Part shown: piece by piece, positions 52,684 to 63,517 of the stretch | Numbering within the stretch: position 1 is the first letter of the stretch | Layout of the letters: the number at the start of each line of letters is the position of its first letter | DNA from: Aeromonas piscicola | GTDB lineage: Bacteria > Pseudomonadota > Gammaproteobacteria > Enterobacterales > Aeromonadaceae | Direction of reading: 5' to 3' | Length of the DNA stretch: 64,000 bases | Assembly: GCF_000820005.1 (NCBI RefSeq) | Contig: NZ_CDBL01000052.1 | Span: 124,001 to 188,000 of the forward strand | Translations under genes and position numbers: made by a program | The notes under the pieces: model-generated | What the model was told of the DNA's origin: nothing | The model's input: the letters and a program-made list of their open reading frames with translations, nothing else | The model's database searches: none

Positions 52684-53835
52684 GTGTACAACTTCCAATA
52701 TGCCAATCCTACCCGCGTCTGTTTCGGTGAAGGCCAGATCGCCAGCCTGCCCGATCTAATCCCGGCGGGCAGTCGCCTGCTGGTGCTCTACGGCGGTGGC
52801 AGCATCAAGCAGAATGGCGTCTATGAGCAACTGACCCAGGCATTGGCGGGGAGGGATTGGCAGGAGTTCCCCGGTATAAGTGCCAATCCCCAGTACGATC
52901 AGCTGATGGAGGCGGTGGCACTGGTGAAGCGCGAGCGCATCGACTTCCTGCTGGCGGTCGGCGGCGGATCCGTGGTGGATGGCACCAAGTTCGTGGCCGC
53001 CGCGGCCTGCTTCGAGGGGGCGGATCCCTGGGAGATACTCCTGCACAAGGCGCCCATCAAAGCAGCATTACCCCTGGGTTGCGTGCTGACCCTGCCCGCC
53101 ACCGGCTCGGAGAGCAATCCCGCTGCCGTGGTGAGCCGGGGAGAGGCCAAGCTCTCCTTCATGAATCCGCTGGTGCAACCTGTGTTTGCCGTGCTCGATC
53201 CCACCACCACCTACAGCCTGCCCGCCCGCCAGATCGGCAATGGGGTGGTGGATGCCTTTGTCCACATCATAGAGCAGTACCTCACCTTCCCGGTGGGGGG
53301 CGAGGTGCAGGACAGGCTGGCGGAAGGCTTGCTGCAGGTGCTGGTGGACAACGGTCCGCGGGCACTGCGCGATCCCACCAACTACCAGGTGCGCGCCAAC
53401 CTGATGTGGGCGGCGAGCCTTGCCCTCAATGGCCTCATCGGCCGTGGCGTGCCGCAGGACTGGTCCACCCATGCCATCGGCCACCAGCTCACCGCGCTGC
53501 ACGGGTTGGATCATGCCCAGAGCCTGGCTGTGGTGCTGCCCTCCCTGCTGCGTGAGCAGGCGGCCCAGAAGCAGGAGAAGCTGGCCCAGTTCGCCGAGCG
53601 GGTCTGGCATTCGAGCCGGGAGGACAAGGCGCTGCGCATCGAGGAGGCTATTATCCGCACCGAGCAGTTCTTCCAGCAGATGGGGGTGGGCACCCGTCTT
53701 GTCGACTACGGCCTGAGCGAGAGCTGCATCCACGGCATCTGTTCCAACCTCAAGCGCTTCGGCCTGACCGCGCTCGGGGAGCAGCAGGATATAGATCCGG
53801 ACAAGGTAGCCAGGATCCTTTCCCACGCTCTTTAA
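52684..53835 (+). CDS. yqhD: NADPH-dependent iron/zinc alcohol dehydrogenase (YqhD-like)
   Basis: The 383-residue protein aligns along its length with E. coli YqhD, which reduces toxic aldehydes with NADPH. It has the GGGS coenzyme motif (LLAVGGGSVVDGTKF), LPATGSESNPAAV, and metal ligands in NGVVDAFVHIIEQY and THAIGHQLTALHGLDHAQ. Start chosen at GTG 52684 because the family begins at the YNFQYANPTR segment and AGGG lies upstream; ATG 52660 is possible. A lone gene with its own terminator. Confidence 0.9.
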   Translation: MYNFQYANPTRVCFGEGQIASLPDLIPAGSRLLVLYGGGSIKQNGVYEQLTQALAGRDWQEFPGISANPQYDQLMEAVALVKRERIDFLLAVGGGSVVDGTKFVAAAACFEGADPWEILLHKAPIKAALPLGCVLTLPATGSESNPAAVVSRGEAKLSFMNPLVQPVFAVLDPTTTYSLPARQIGNGVVDAFVHIIEQYLTFPVGGEVQDRLAEGLLQVLVDNGPRALRDPTNYQVRANLMWAASLALNGLIGRGVPQDWSTHAIGHQLTALHGLDHAQSLAVVLPSLLREQAAQKQEKLAQFAERVWHSSREDKALRIEEAIIRTEQFFQQMGVGTRLVDYGLSESCIHGICSNLKRFGLTALGEQQDIDPDKVARILSHAL

Positions 53836-53922
53836 GTCTGAGGTGCCAGTGCCGGGCAATAAATAATAGTGGAGCGGATATTCTCCCACGCACTCTGATC
53901 ATTTGGCTGACGAGCTGCAAAG

Positions 53923-53949
53923 AAAACGCCCCGATTGTCGGGGCGTTTT
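53923..53949. terminator. Bidirectional terminator between yqhD and the GST gene
   Basis: A 12-bp stem (AAAACGCCCCGA 53923-53934, TCGGGGCGTTTT 53938-53949) with a 3-base loop between convergent genes. Confidence 0.85.
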
Positions 53950-53981
53950 GCATTCCGGGGTGAGGCGCCGGGGGGATAGGA

Positions 53982-54608
53982 TCAGGCGCCCAGATCCAGC
54001 TCGCGCTCCAGTGTCACCGCCTTCTGGCGGGCCGGATGGGTATTGAGGCGCTGCCAGTAGGCTTGCAGGTGCGGGAAGTGGGCCAGCTGGCCGCTTTGCG
54101 CCAGCAGATCCACCAGGAAGGAGTTCATGATGTCGGCGCCGGAGAGGCGATCCCCCACCAGATAGTGGCGGCTTGCCAGTACATCGTTGAGGTAGCCCAG
54201 CACCTTGGCACACTCCGCCTTGGCGTAGTCCGGCAGGAAGCGCATCGGGCTGCCATCTTTTCTCACGAACATGTCGAGCAGCAGCGGCAATATGCCTGAG
54301 CTCTCGGCAAAGTGGAGCCACTGCAGGTATTCGGGGTAATCGGGACTATCCTGGGCCGGCGCCAGCCGTTCGGCCGCGTATCGAGCAATCAGGTACTCGG
54401 TGATGGCGCCGGACTCTGCCAGTACGCGGCCTTCCAACTCGATGACCGGCGACTTGCCGAGGGGGTGGATGGCCTTGAGTTCGGGCGGCGCCAGAAAGGT
54501 GGTGGCGTCGCGCTGGTAAGCCTTGATCTGGTAGGGCAAGCCCAGCTCTTCGAGCAGCCAGATGATGCGCTGGGAGCGGGACTTGTTCAGGTGGTGCAGG
54601 ATTATCAT
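53982..54608 (-). CDS. Glutathione S-transferase
   Basis: The 208-residue protein has the thioredoxin-like N-terminal domain (IILHHLNKSRSQRIIWLLEELGLPY, catalytic-position Ser in NKSRS, the cis-Pro and SNAIL-type motif in LGKSPVIELEGRVLAESGAITEYL) and the all-helical C-terminal domain (LVGDRLSGADIMNSFLVDLLA). It conjugates glutathione to electrophiles; substrate not predictable. The terminator after it is shared with yqhD. Confidence 0.9.
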   Translation of the reverse strand: MIILHHLNKSRSQRIIWLLEELGLPYQIKAYQRDATTFLAPPELKAIHPLGKSPVIELEGRVLAESGAITEYLIARYAAERLAPAQDSPDYPEYLQWLHFAESSGILPLLLDMFVRKDGSPMRFLPDYAKAECAKVLGYLNDVLASRHYLVGDRLSGADIMNSFLVDLLAQSGQLAHFPHLQAYWQRLNTHPARQKAVTLERELDLGA

Positions 54609-54681
54609 TGAAACCTCGATTCGGTGGCAGGAGTCCGTATACGCGTCGGCGGGGTGGCTGGTTCACCGGCATGGAGAAATC

Positions 54682-54708
54682 AAGAGAGCGGGCAGTGCCC
54701 GCTCTCTT
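54682..54708 (-). terminator. Rho-independent terminator of metY
   Basis: A 12-bp stem (AAGAGAGCGGGC 54682-54693, GCCCGCTCTCTT 54697-54708) follows the metY stop by 11 bases on the minus strand. Confidence 0.75.
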
Positions 54709-54718
54709 GTTGGCTGAC

Positions 54719-55987
54719 TCAGGCCTCCAGCGCCTGATCCAGATCCGCCAATATGTCCTCGATCGCTTCTATCCCCACCGACAAGCGGATCATCTCCGGC
54801 TTGACCCCGGCCCTGACCTGTTCCTCCTCGCTCAACTGGCGATGGGTGGTAGAGGCGGGGTGGCAGGCCAGCGACTTGGCGTCGCCGATATTGACCAGCC
54901 GCTTGAAGATCTTGAGCGCATCGTAGAAGCGCACTCCGGCCTCATAGCCCTCCTTCAAGCCGAACGAGAGGATGGCCGACGGCCGACCGCCCATGTACTT
55001 CTCCGCCAGCAGATAGTGGGGATGTCCCGGCAGACCGGCGTAGCTGACCCAGGCTACTTTCGGGTGATGCTTGAGGTGGTGGGCGACCTGAAGGGCGTTG
55101 TCCACGTGGCGCTCCATGCGCAGGCTCAGGGTTTCAAGCCCCTGCAGCAGCAGGAAGGCGTTCATGGGGGCCAGCGCCGCGCCGGTATTGCGCAGCGGCA
55201 CTGTGCGCACCCGGCCGATAAAGGCGGCGGGGCCGAAGGCCTCGGTATAGACCACACCGTGGTAGGAGGGCTCGGGCTGGGTGAGCTGGGGGAAGCGTTC
55301 GGCGTTATCCGCCCAGGGGAACTTGCCCGAGTCGACGATGACGCCGCCCAGCGAGTTGCCGTGACCGCCGACATATTTGGTCAGGCTGTGCACCACTATG
55401 TCGGCGCCGTGTTCGATGGGTTTGCACAGCACAGGGGTGGCGACCGTGTTGTCGACGATGAGCGGCACGCCACGGGCGTGGGCCACCTTGGCGAAGGCGG
55501 CCAGATCGACGATGTTGCCCGCCGGGTTGCCTATGCTCTCGCAGTAGACCGCCTTGGTCTTGTCGTCGATGAGGGCGGCGATGGCCTCGGCGCTGTCATC
55601 TTTGGCGAAGCGCACCTCGACCCCGAAGCTCGGCAGCATGTGGGCGAACAAGGTGTAGGTGCCGCCATAGAGCTGGGGGGTGGAGACGATGTTGTCGCCG
55701 GCGGCGGTCAGCGCCTGAATGGCGTAGGTGATTGCGGCAGAACCCGCCGAGACCACCAGACCGGCAATGCCCCCCTCCAGCGCGGCCATCCGCTGTTCCA
55801 GCACATCGTTGGTGGGGTTCATGATGCGGGTGTAGATGTTGCCCGGCACCGCCAGATTGAACAGATCCGCCCCGTGCTGGGCGCTGTCGAACTCGTAGGC
55901 CACCGTCTGGTAGATGGGCACGGCGACCGCCTTGGTGGTGGGGTCGTGGGAAAAGCCGTGGTGCAGGGCCAGGGTCGCATCTTTCAT
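54719..55987 (-). CDS. metY: O-acetylhomoserine sulfhydrylase (MetY)
   Basis: The 422-residue PLP enzyme makes homocysteine directly from O-acetylhomoserine and sulfide. It has the Cys/Met metabolism PLP pattern: YTRIMNPTNDVLEQRMAALEGG, GNPAGNIVDL, IVDNTVATP and the cofactor lysine in HSLTKYVGGHG (Lys204). The C-terminal SLACHPASTTHRQLSEEE is typical. AAGGAG precedes ATG 55987; a GTG directly before it is in frame. A MetJ operator lies upstream. With metA, it suggests that both trans-sulfuration and direct sulfhydrylation exist. Confidence 0.9.
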   Translation of the reverse strand: MKDATLALHHGFSHDPTTKAVAVPIYQTVAYEFDSAQHGADLFNLAVPGNIYTRIMNPTNDVLEQRMAALEGGIAGLVVSAGSAAITYAIQALTAAGDNIVSTPQLYGGTYTLFAHMLPSFGVEVRFAKDDSAEAIAALIDDKTKAVYCESIGNPAGNIVDLAAFAKVAHARGVPLIVDNTVATPVLCKPIEHGADIVVHSLTKYVGGHGNSLGGVIVDSGKFPWADNAERFPQLTQPEPSYHGVVYTEAFGPAAFIGRVRTVPLRNTGAALAPMNAFLLLQGLETLSLRMERHVDNALQVAHHLKHHPKVAWVSYAGLPGHPHYLLAEKYMGGRPSAILSFGLKEGYEAGVRFYDALKIFKRLVNIGDAKSLACHPASTTHRQLSEEEQVRAGVKPEMIRLSVGIEAIEDILADLDQALEA

Positions 55988-56025
55988 CACACACTCCTTG
56001 TTGGATGTTGCTGGGTAGCAGTTAT

Positions 56026-56041
56026 AGATGGATAGACGTCC
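56026..56041 (-). promoter_or_regulatory. MetJ operator (two met boxes) upstream of metY
   Basis: AGATGGAT and AGACGTCC (plus strand), in tandem, match the met box AGACGTCT at 5 and 7 of 8 bases; since the box is palindromic the direction does not matter. They lie 39-54 bases before the metY start. Confidence 0.6.
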
Positions 56042-56145
56042 AATCTATCAGGCCCAGCGCCGATGTAAACCACCCAATCCGGCAAAGTAATTGCGCCCGC
56101 TGACGATGTGCGTCTTCCTTGAGCGCCCCGTGTGAGGGATGGCAC

Positions 56146-56325
56146 TCAGAGACGGCGACGATACTCCCGATCGTCTATCTGGTGCATGTCCCACTGCATC
56201 AGGCGGTTGAGCTGGCTCATGGGATCCTCGATCAGGGTTAGCGGCTTGGGCAGTATCCGCTTGAAGTAACGACACAGGGTCTGCTGGATCCGGTTCGGTT
56301 TGAGGGGGCTGGCGTGGCTCATCAT
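56146..56325 (-). CDS. sgrT: SgrT-like small protein
   Basis: This 59-codon frame starts at ATG 56325 with AGAGGAAC 6 bases upstream and ends at TGA 56148-56146. It contains a basic helical N-terminal half (KPNRIQQTLCRYFKRIL), then LNRLMQWD in its C-terminal half. E. coli SgrT, encoded on the SgrS RNA divergent from sgrR, has a YF motif, then LMQWDD near its end. Here too the gene is divergent from sgrR. SgrT blocks the glucose transporter PtsG during sugar-phosphate stress. The match is short, so a non-homologous small protein is not excluded. No SgrS seed or intrinsic terminator is evident downstream. Confidence 0.65.
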   Translation of the reverse strand: MMSHASPLKPNRIQQTLCRYFKRILPKPLTLIEDPMSQLNRLMQWDMHQIDDREYRRRL

Positions 56326-56422
56326 GGTGTTCCTCTGCTGTGGTTCTCACGTTCGCCAGCAGTATTGAGCTAAAATACGGAAGTAAAAACTGATGACTTA
56401 CAGCAACAGGATTTCCTCTTTT

Positions 56423-58099
56423 ATGCCGACCGGTCGCCTTTACCAGCAGTTTCAACGACTCTCCCAGCAGCTTGGCTGCGATGAGCGGGAGGCAAGCCTC
56501 GCCGAGGTGGCGGATCTGCTCTGTTGCACCCCGCGCAACGCGCGCCTGCTGCTGCGCCGCATGCAGGATCAGGGCTGGCTCAGCTGGTCGGCCGAAGCCG
56601 GACGGGGGCGGCGCTCCCGGCTGGTGCTGCTTGACAGCCAGGAGAGCCTGACCCGGCGCCGGCTGCGGGATCTGCTCAGTCAGGGCCAACTGGCGCAGGC
56701 GGTGCGGCTGGCGGAGGATCGCCTCGATCTGCTCACCCCGCTGCTGATCGAGCAGCTCGGTCAGGCCACCCGCGAGGGGCGCCAGATCCTGCGGGTGCCC
56801 TACTACCGGCCGCTGCCGCAGTTGCTGCCTACCGGCCCGATGCGCCGCTCCGAAATCCACCTGAGCCGGCAGATCTTCAACGGCCTCACCCGGCGAAATG
56901 AGGAAAATGGGGAAATCGAAGGGGATCTTGCCCACCACTGGGAGTGTCTGGGCCCCTGTCACTGGCGCTTCTACCTGCGTCCGGCGGTGCGTTTTCACCA
57001 CGGTCGCGAGCTGGTGGTGGAGGATGTGATAGAGAGCCTGCTTGCCCTGCGGGATCGCCCGCTGTTCGCCCATCTGGATCGGTTGGATAGCCCCTGGCCA
57101 CGCACTCTGGATCTCTTTCTCGACAGTCCGGATCCCTGGCTGCCCCACCTGCTGGCAGAGCCGGTGGCGACCATATTGCCGCGGGAGCTCAAGGGGGAGG
57201 CGGGCTTTGCTCTGCAACCGGTGGGCACCGGCCCCTACCGGGTGGCTGCCAACGATCCGCTGCATCTTTGCCTTACGGCATTCGACGACTACTTCGGCCT
57301 GCGAGCCCTGCTCGACGAGATCGATATCTGGATGCTGCCGGAGCTGGCGGATCGACTGGAGACCCACCTGCAGCTGGGGCGCGACAGCCCGGAGCTGGGC
57401 ACCATGCGCGGCGAGTCGGAGCTGGAGTCCGGCTGCTACTTCCTGCTGCAGGATGATCGTTCCGGATCCTTGCAGGATCCCGCCCTGCGTCAGTGGCTCG
57501 GTCAACTGCTCAATCCGGTGGCCCTGATGGGGCGGGTCGCCCCCGAGTTGCAGCGGGGCTGGACCAGCGCACTCGGCCTGCTCCCTCACTGGCGCGAGGC
57601 CCAGCCTGCGTCATTGCCAACGCCGGAGCAACTGCCGACTCGACTGGTGCTGGCCTGTTTCAATCAGCACCTGGAGTTCAACGAGTGCGCCAACGCCATG
57701 AGCAGCCTGCTAGGGTCGCAGGGAATTGAGCTGGAGGTGCGCACCCTGGATTACGGTCGCTGGGTGAGCGGGGTGGATGAAGACGTGGATCTCTGGCTCG
57801 GCACCCTCAACCTCGAGCACGCCGGTTCCTTTGCCCCCTATGCCTGGTTGCAGGGCACCCCGCTGCTGCGCAAGGTGTGGGCCAGTCAGTACGAGCTGTG
57901 GCAGGGGTTGATGCAGTGGCGGGCCAGCGGTGCTGAGCCGGGCCCGCGCGCCCTGCTGGCCCGGGGGCAGCAACAGGGCTGGTTCGTGCCCCTGTTCCAC
58001 CACTGGCTGGAGCTGGAGAGCCGGGTCGGTGTGCACGGGGTGCGCATGACGGCGCTCGGCTGGTTCGATTTTCGCAGTGCCTGGCTTCGCCCCGAGTAA
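56423..58099 (+). CDS. sgrR: SgrR-like transcriptional regulator
   Basis: SgrR (558 residues) has an N-terminal winged-helix DNA-binding domain (about 1-110: LYQQFQRLSQQLG, LAEVADLLCCTPRNARLLLRRMQDQGWLSW) and a C-terminal solute-binding-protein-like domain (about 150-540). In E. coli SgrR activates sgrS during glucose-phosphate stress. The start at 56423 is chosen because E. coli SgrR begins at the same point (MP..RLYQQF); ATG 56393, ten codons upstream, is in frame. It is divergent from the sgrT-like gene, leaving a 97-base shared promoter region with TAAAAT-like AT blocks. Confidence 0.85.
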   Translation: MPTGRLYQQFQRLSQQLGCDEREASLAEVADLLCCTPRNARLLLRRMQDQGWLSWSAEAGRGRRSRLVLLDSQESLTRRRLRDLLSQGQLAQAVRLAEDRLDLLTPLLIEQLGQATREGRQILRVPYYRPLPQLLPTGPMRRSEIHLSRQIFNGLTRRNEENGEIEGDLAHHWECLGPCHWRFYLRPAVRFHHGRELVVEDVIESLLALRDRPLFAHLDRLDSPWPRTLDLFLDSPDPWLPHLLAEPVATILPRELKGEAGFALQPVGTGPYRVAANDPLHLCLTAFDDYFGLRALLDEIDIWMLPELADRLETHLQLGRDSPELGTMRGESELESGCYFLLQDDRSGSLQDPALRQWLGQLLNPVALMGRVAPELQRGWTSALGLLPHWREAQPASLPTPEQLPTRLVLACFNQHLEFNECANAMSSLLGSQGIELEVRTLDYGRWVSGVDEDVDLWLGTLNLEHAGSFAPYAWLQGTPLLRKVWASQYELWQGLMQWRASGAEPGPRALLARGQQQGWFVPLFHHWLELESRVGVHGVRMTALGWFDFRSAWLRPE

Positions 58100-58123
58100 G
58101 GACGAGCTTGTGTTGCGGGTTGA

Positions 58124-60469
<2,346 letters not shown>

Positions 60470-60483
60470 GGCTGACCCGACGG

Positions 60484-60517
60484 CCCCGCACACCCGGGTG
60501 TGCGGGGTATTTTTTTG
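60484..60517 (+). terminator. Rho-independent terminator of katG
   Basis: A 12-bp stem (CCCCGCACACCC 60484-60495, GGGTGTGCGGGG 60496-60507) whose inner pairs form the loop is followed by TATTTTTTT. Confidence 0.9.
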
Positions 60518-60666
60518 TCCTGAACCAAGGCTTGCCAGGGGTTGCGACAAAAATTGGCCAGCACCGGGGTAAGCGCATCCCCTGTCCTTTTGGGCGGGAT
60601 ATCAGGTAACATCTTGATTCATTGATGATGGCTAGCTGCCAAGCCCTTGCTGACAAGGAGTCGCCC

Positions 60667-61062
60667 ATGCTGGAAATGCAGATCCAACCCCGTTTTCAAG
60701 AGACAGATGCCCTCGGCCACATCAACAATACGGTGCCGGCGGTCTGGTTCGAGGCGGCGCGGGATCCCCTGTTTCGCATCTTCTCTCCCGAGCTGGATGT
60801 GCATAACTGGCACCTGATCATCGCGGGCTATACGGTACAGTTCAAACGGGAGCTGTTTTATGGCCAGCAGGTATCGATCAACACCGGGGTGCGCCGCATC
60901 GGCTCCAGCTCCTTCACGCTCTGGCAGGAAGCCTGGCAGGGCGGTGAGCTGGCCGTCACCGGCGAAACGACCCTGATCCATTTTGACTATCAGACCCGCC
61001 AATCCCTGCCCTTGAGTGACAAGCACAGGGACGCACTGCGGGCCTGGTTGATAGAAAGTTAA
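60667..61062 (+). CDS. Hot-dog fold acyl-CoA thioesterase (4HBT/YbgC type)
   Basis: The 131-residue protein has the 4HBT signature FQETDALGHINNTVPAVWFE, with the catalytic aspartate D14 and the GHINN loop, then the central helix and strands. Such enzymes cleave acyl-CoA or acyl-ACP thioesters; the chain length is unknown. AAGGAG precedes ATG 60667. The gene at 61095 follows after 32 bases in the same direction and is likely co-transcribed. Confidence 0.85.
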   Translation: MLEMQIQPRFQETDALGHINNTVPAVWFEAARDPLFRIFSPELDVHNWHLIIAGYTVQFKRELFYGQQVSINTGVRRIGSSSFTLWQEAWQGGELAVTGETTLIHFDYQTRQSLPLSDKHRDALRAWLIES

Positions 61063-61094
61063 CCTTGGCCTTCCGGCCAATCACAGGACACTTA

Positions 61095-61808
61095 ATGCGC
61101 AATACCGTGATCGCCCTGAGTCTGGGCTTGGGACTGGGGCTCTGTTCCCTGCCTTCCGTGGCTGCTTCTCTTGCGGAGCAGTTCACCCTGATGGAGCGGG
61201 GGGCCGAGAGCGCCCTCGACACTCGCCTGTTCAGCCACGATGGCGTCGACATCAAGGCCTGGATCGATGGCACCCCCGTTATCATAGCCGTGCCCATCAT
61301 GAACGAGCAGGGCAAGCTGGAAGGGGAGAGCCGTTACTACTTCAAGGGCGGCAAGCTGTTCGGGGTGAAGGAACCAGCGGCACAGTTCGCCTTTGACGAC
61401 AGCGGCAAGCTGACCCGCTGGCTGGACAACAAGGGCCAACCGGCAGAGTTCGTCAGCAAGATCAGTATGCAGCAGCGCGAGGCCTGGCTCACCAAACGGG
61501 CCGCGGAGCTGAGCCAGCTGTTTGCCCAGAGCCCGGCCGAGCAGAAGGCGGCTAAGGGGGGCGTCAAGCTGAAGGGGGCGGACCTCGCCCACTGGCTCTG
61601 CAATGGCAAGCTGATGGATCTCGCCAGAGGGGACAAGGTGATCTTCGAGCAGGCGAAGCTGAAGATTGCCAAACAGGGTGTAGAGGGAGAAGTGTCCCTG
61701 CGCCAGGATAAGGGGTGGCAGGATCTCTGCCTCAAGTGCGAGGTGCAGGGCACACAAGTGACCCGCCTCACCTGGCAGCCGCTGCCCGGTGCCAACAAGC
61801 CGCAATAA
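61095..61808 (+). CDS. Secreted protein of unknown function
   Basis: The 237-residue protein has a signal peptide (MRNTVIALSLGLGLGLCSLPSVA) and a mature domain with FKGGKLFGVKEPAAQFAFDDSGKLTRWLDNKG, a strand-rich segment of a type found in small periplasmic domains, plus a C-terminal part with a cysteine pair (LCLKCEVQG). I recognise no family. AGGAC precedes ATG 61095. It follows the thioesterase gene. Confidence 0.6.
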   Translation: MRNTVIALSLGLGLGLCSLPSVAASLAEQFTLMERGAESALDTRLFSHDGVDIKAWIDGTPVIIAVPIMNEQGKLEGESRYYFKGGKLFGVKEPAAQFAFDDSGKLTRWLDNKGQPAEFVSKISMQQREAWLTKRAAELSQLFAQSPAEQKAAKGGVKLKGADLAHWLCNGKLMDLARGDKVIFEQAKLKIAKQGVEGEVSLRQDKGWQDLCLKCEVQGTQVTRLTWQPLPGANKPQ

Positions 61809-61830
61809 GCACGGTTGCAGCATGAAAACA

Positions 61831-61849
61831 GGGGGCCGTCAGGGCCCCC
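61831..61849. terminator. Terminator hairpin between the secreted protein gene and lifO
   Basis: GGGGGCC (61831-61837) pairs with GGCCCCC (61843-61849) around a 5-base loop, followed by TTGTTGTTT on the plus strand; the two genes here are convergent. Confidence 0.7.
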
Positions 61850-61856
61850 TTGTTGT

Positions 61857-62609
61857 TTATGGTTGTTCCCCGAGCCGCAGCCGGGTCAACGCCTCCACCC
61901 GCCGCCATTGCTCGGCGGGAAACCAGCGCGCCAGTATCTCCTGCTGCTGCTCGACCCGATCAAGGGTGGGCAAGGGCTTGAGCTCGGCCAGATAGCCCGC
62001 CAGCTGTCGCTCGAACCCTTGTTGGCCCTGCTCCAGCTGATGCAGCCGATCCACCGCCTCAGGCCCCAGCCTCTCCAGCAGCACTGTGTCGCGCTCGGCG
62101 GGCGCCAGTGGCTCCAGCGCCTGCAGATCGCCGAGCAGGCGGCTGTTTGCTTCGGCCTCCCTGAACCACTGGGGCTGTTCCGCCAGCCAGAGATCGAGCT
62201 CACCGGCCAGCATCTTTTTGTCGGCCTCGCTCGTCTCTGCCAGCGCCTTGCGGCGCAGGGTCCACTGCTCCATCAACCTGTCCTCGGCAAACAGCTGCTC
62301 CTGCTCTGCCGGGGTGAAGCTCTGCTGGCGCAGCTGCTCGCGCTCGTCAAACAGCACCTGCAGACTGGCGAGGCCTGGATCCGCCGGCACCGTCAGGCTG
62401 CCCTCCGCCGCCAGAAAGCTCTGGTAGCGGGCCAGCAGTTCGTCCTCCGCGTTCGTCTCCCCCCGTTCCAGACGCTGGGCCAGCTGGTGGCGCAGGACTC
62501 CCTGTTCGGGGGCTGCCGTCAGATCTGGCGGCGGGTCGGGCCAGAACAGAACGGCTCCCAGCAGCAGGGCCGACCCCAGAGACACGGCGATCAGCAGGGA
62601 TCTTTTCAT
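61857..62609 (-). CDS. Lipase-specific foldase (LifO-like), short form
   Basis: The 250-residue protein has an N-terminal membrane anchor (SLLIAVSLGSALLLGAVLF) and a helical, Glu/Leu/Arg-rich body. It contains the C-terminal foldase segment SLQVLFDEREQLRQQSF and QLFAEDRLMEQWTLRR. It is about 90 residues shorter than typical foldases (about 340). The usual RxxFDY motif in the first mini-domain is not recognisable; LLARYQSFLAAEG is the nearest. It overlaps the lipase gene by four bases (ATGA). Foldases fold the cognate lipase in the periplasm. Confidence 0.8.
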   Translation of the reverse strand: MKRSLLIAVSLGSALLLGAVLFWPDPPPDLTAAPEQGVLRHQLAQRLERGETNAEDELLARYQSFLAAEGSLTVPADPGLASLQVLFDEREQLRQQSFTPAEQEQLFAEDRLMEQWTLRRKALAETSEADKKMLAGELDLWLAEQPQWFREAEANSRLLGDLQALEPLAPAERDTVLLERLGPEAVDRLHQLEQGQQGFERQLAGYLAELKPLPTLDRVEQQQEILARWFPAEQWRRVEALTRLRLGEQP

Positions 62610-63517
62610 AGCCCCAGCCCCTGCAAGCGATTGGCGTGCTGGCGATAGAGAGTGACAGGATCGGTTTCAAACAGGTGGTGGATGCCGAACGACTGGTTCA
62701 CCTCGTCCAGATGGTTCATCCGGTAGCCGGTGCCGATCACCTTGCCGAGATGGCTGCTGCACACCCCGACCAGCCCATCGTTGGGCTCGCTGAAGAAGTT
62801 GCCGGTGAGGGCCAGCGCGGGATCCACCGGATCCAGGATGTTGGTCATGTTGCCGCGCCCGCTCCAGGAGAAGTAGTAGACGCCGTTGGCGGCCTGCAGC
62901 GGCCCTTCACCGCAATACTGGCCGGGTAGCCCCTCGGGGTAGCGTTGATTGAAGCGTTGGGCACCCGAGCTGGTCAGGGCATCGAGGGCGGCGAGGGGAT
63001 CCTGCGGCAGCTGGCTGCCGCCGGAGAGCAATGAGATAACGCCGGACAGCGCCGAGGCGGCGGCCACCGCCAGCTTCTCGGCCACCGAGCCAGGCGCCAC
63101 CCTGGCGCGCACCAGATCGGCGATTTCTGAGCCATAGTTGACCCCTCCCACACTGGTGGCGGAGGCGACCAGCTCGGGGGCGACCGAGGCGACGTAGCGT
63201 ATGGTGGGGCCGCCGTGGGAGTGGCCGATGAGGTTGACCTTGTCGGCTCCCGTGATGGCGAGCACCTGCTGCACCTGCTTGAGCAGCTGTTCACCGCGCA
63301 GCTCCGAGCTCTCGGTGGCGGAGACCTGCGCCACGTAGACCTGGGCGCCGTCCCGGGTCAACGCCTGGGGGATCCCGTAGAAGTAATCGACCCCGAGCAA
63401 CCTGTCGAAGCCGAACAGCCCGTGCACCAGCACTATGGGGTAACGGGTCTGGGTATAACCTACCGCCTGGCCCAGCATGGGCAGGGCGCACAGCAGCACC
63501 AATAGCCATCTTTTCAT
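62606..63517 (-). CDS. Secreted triacylglycerol lipase (Pseudomonas family I type)
   Basis: The 303-residue lipase has a signal peptide (MKRWLLVLLCALPMLGQAVG), the oxyanion motif PIVLVHGLFGFD, the nucleophile elbow NLIGHSHGG (Ser100), an Asp in SEPNDGLVGV and a His in MNHLDEVNQ. Two cysteines in GQYCGEG and VGVCSSH can form the disulfide seen in Pseudomonas lipases. ATG 63517 is chosen because AAGG lies 9 bases upstream; ATGs at 63526 and 63523 are too close to it. It precedes its foldase and would be exported by type II secretion. Confidence 0.9.
   Translation of the reverse strand: MKRWLLVLLCALPMLGQAVGYTQTRYPIVLVHGLFGFDRLLGVDYFYGIPQALTRDGAQVYVAQVSATESSELRGEQLLKQVQQVLAITGADKVNLIGHSHGGPTIRYVASVAPELVASATSVGGVNYGSEIADLVRARVAPGSVAEKLAVAAASALSGVISLLSGGSQLPQDPLAALDALTSSGAQRFNQRYPEGLPGQYCGEGPLQAANGVYYFSWSGRGNMTNILDPVDPALALTGNFFSEPNDGLVGVCSSHLGKVIGTGYRMNHLDEVNQSFGIHHLFETDPVTLYRQHANRLQGLGL

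Noticed and set aside
56355..56385. A plus-strand string resembling the SgrS pairing core (AGTATTG... then TAAAAT)
   Set aside because: It lies on the sgrR strand within the promoter region, not at the 3' end of the sgrT-like RNA, so it is more likely promoter sequence.
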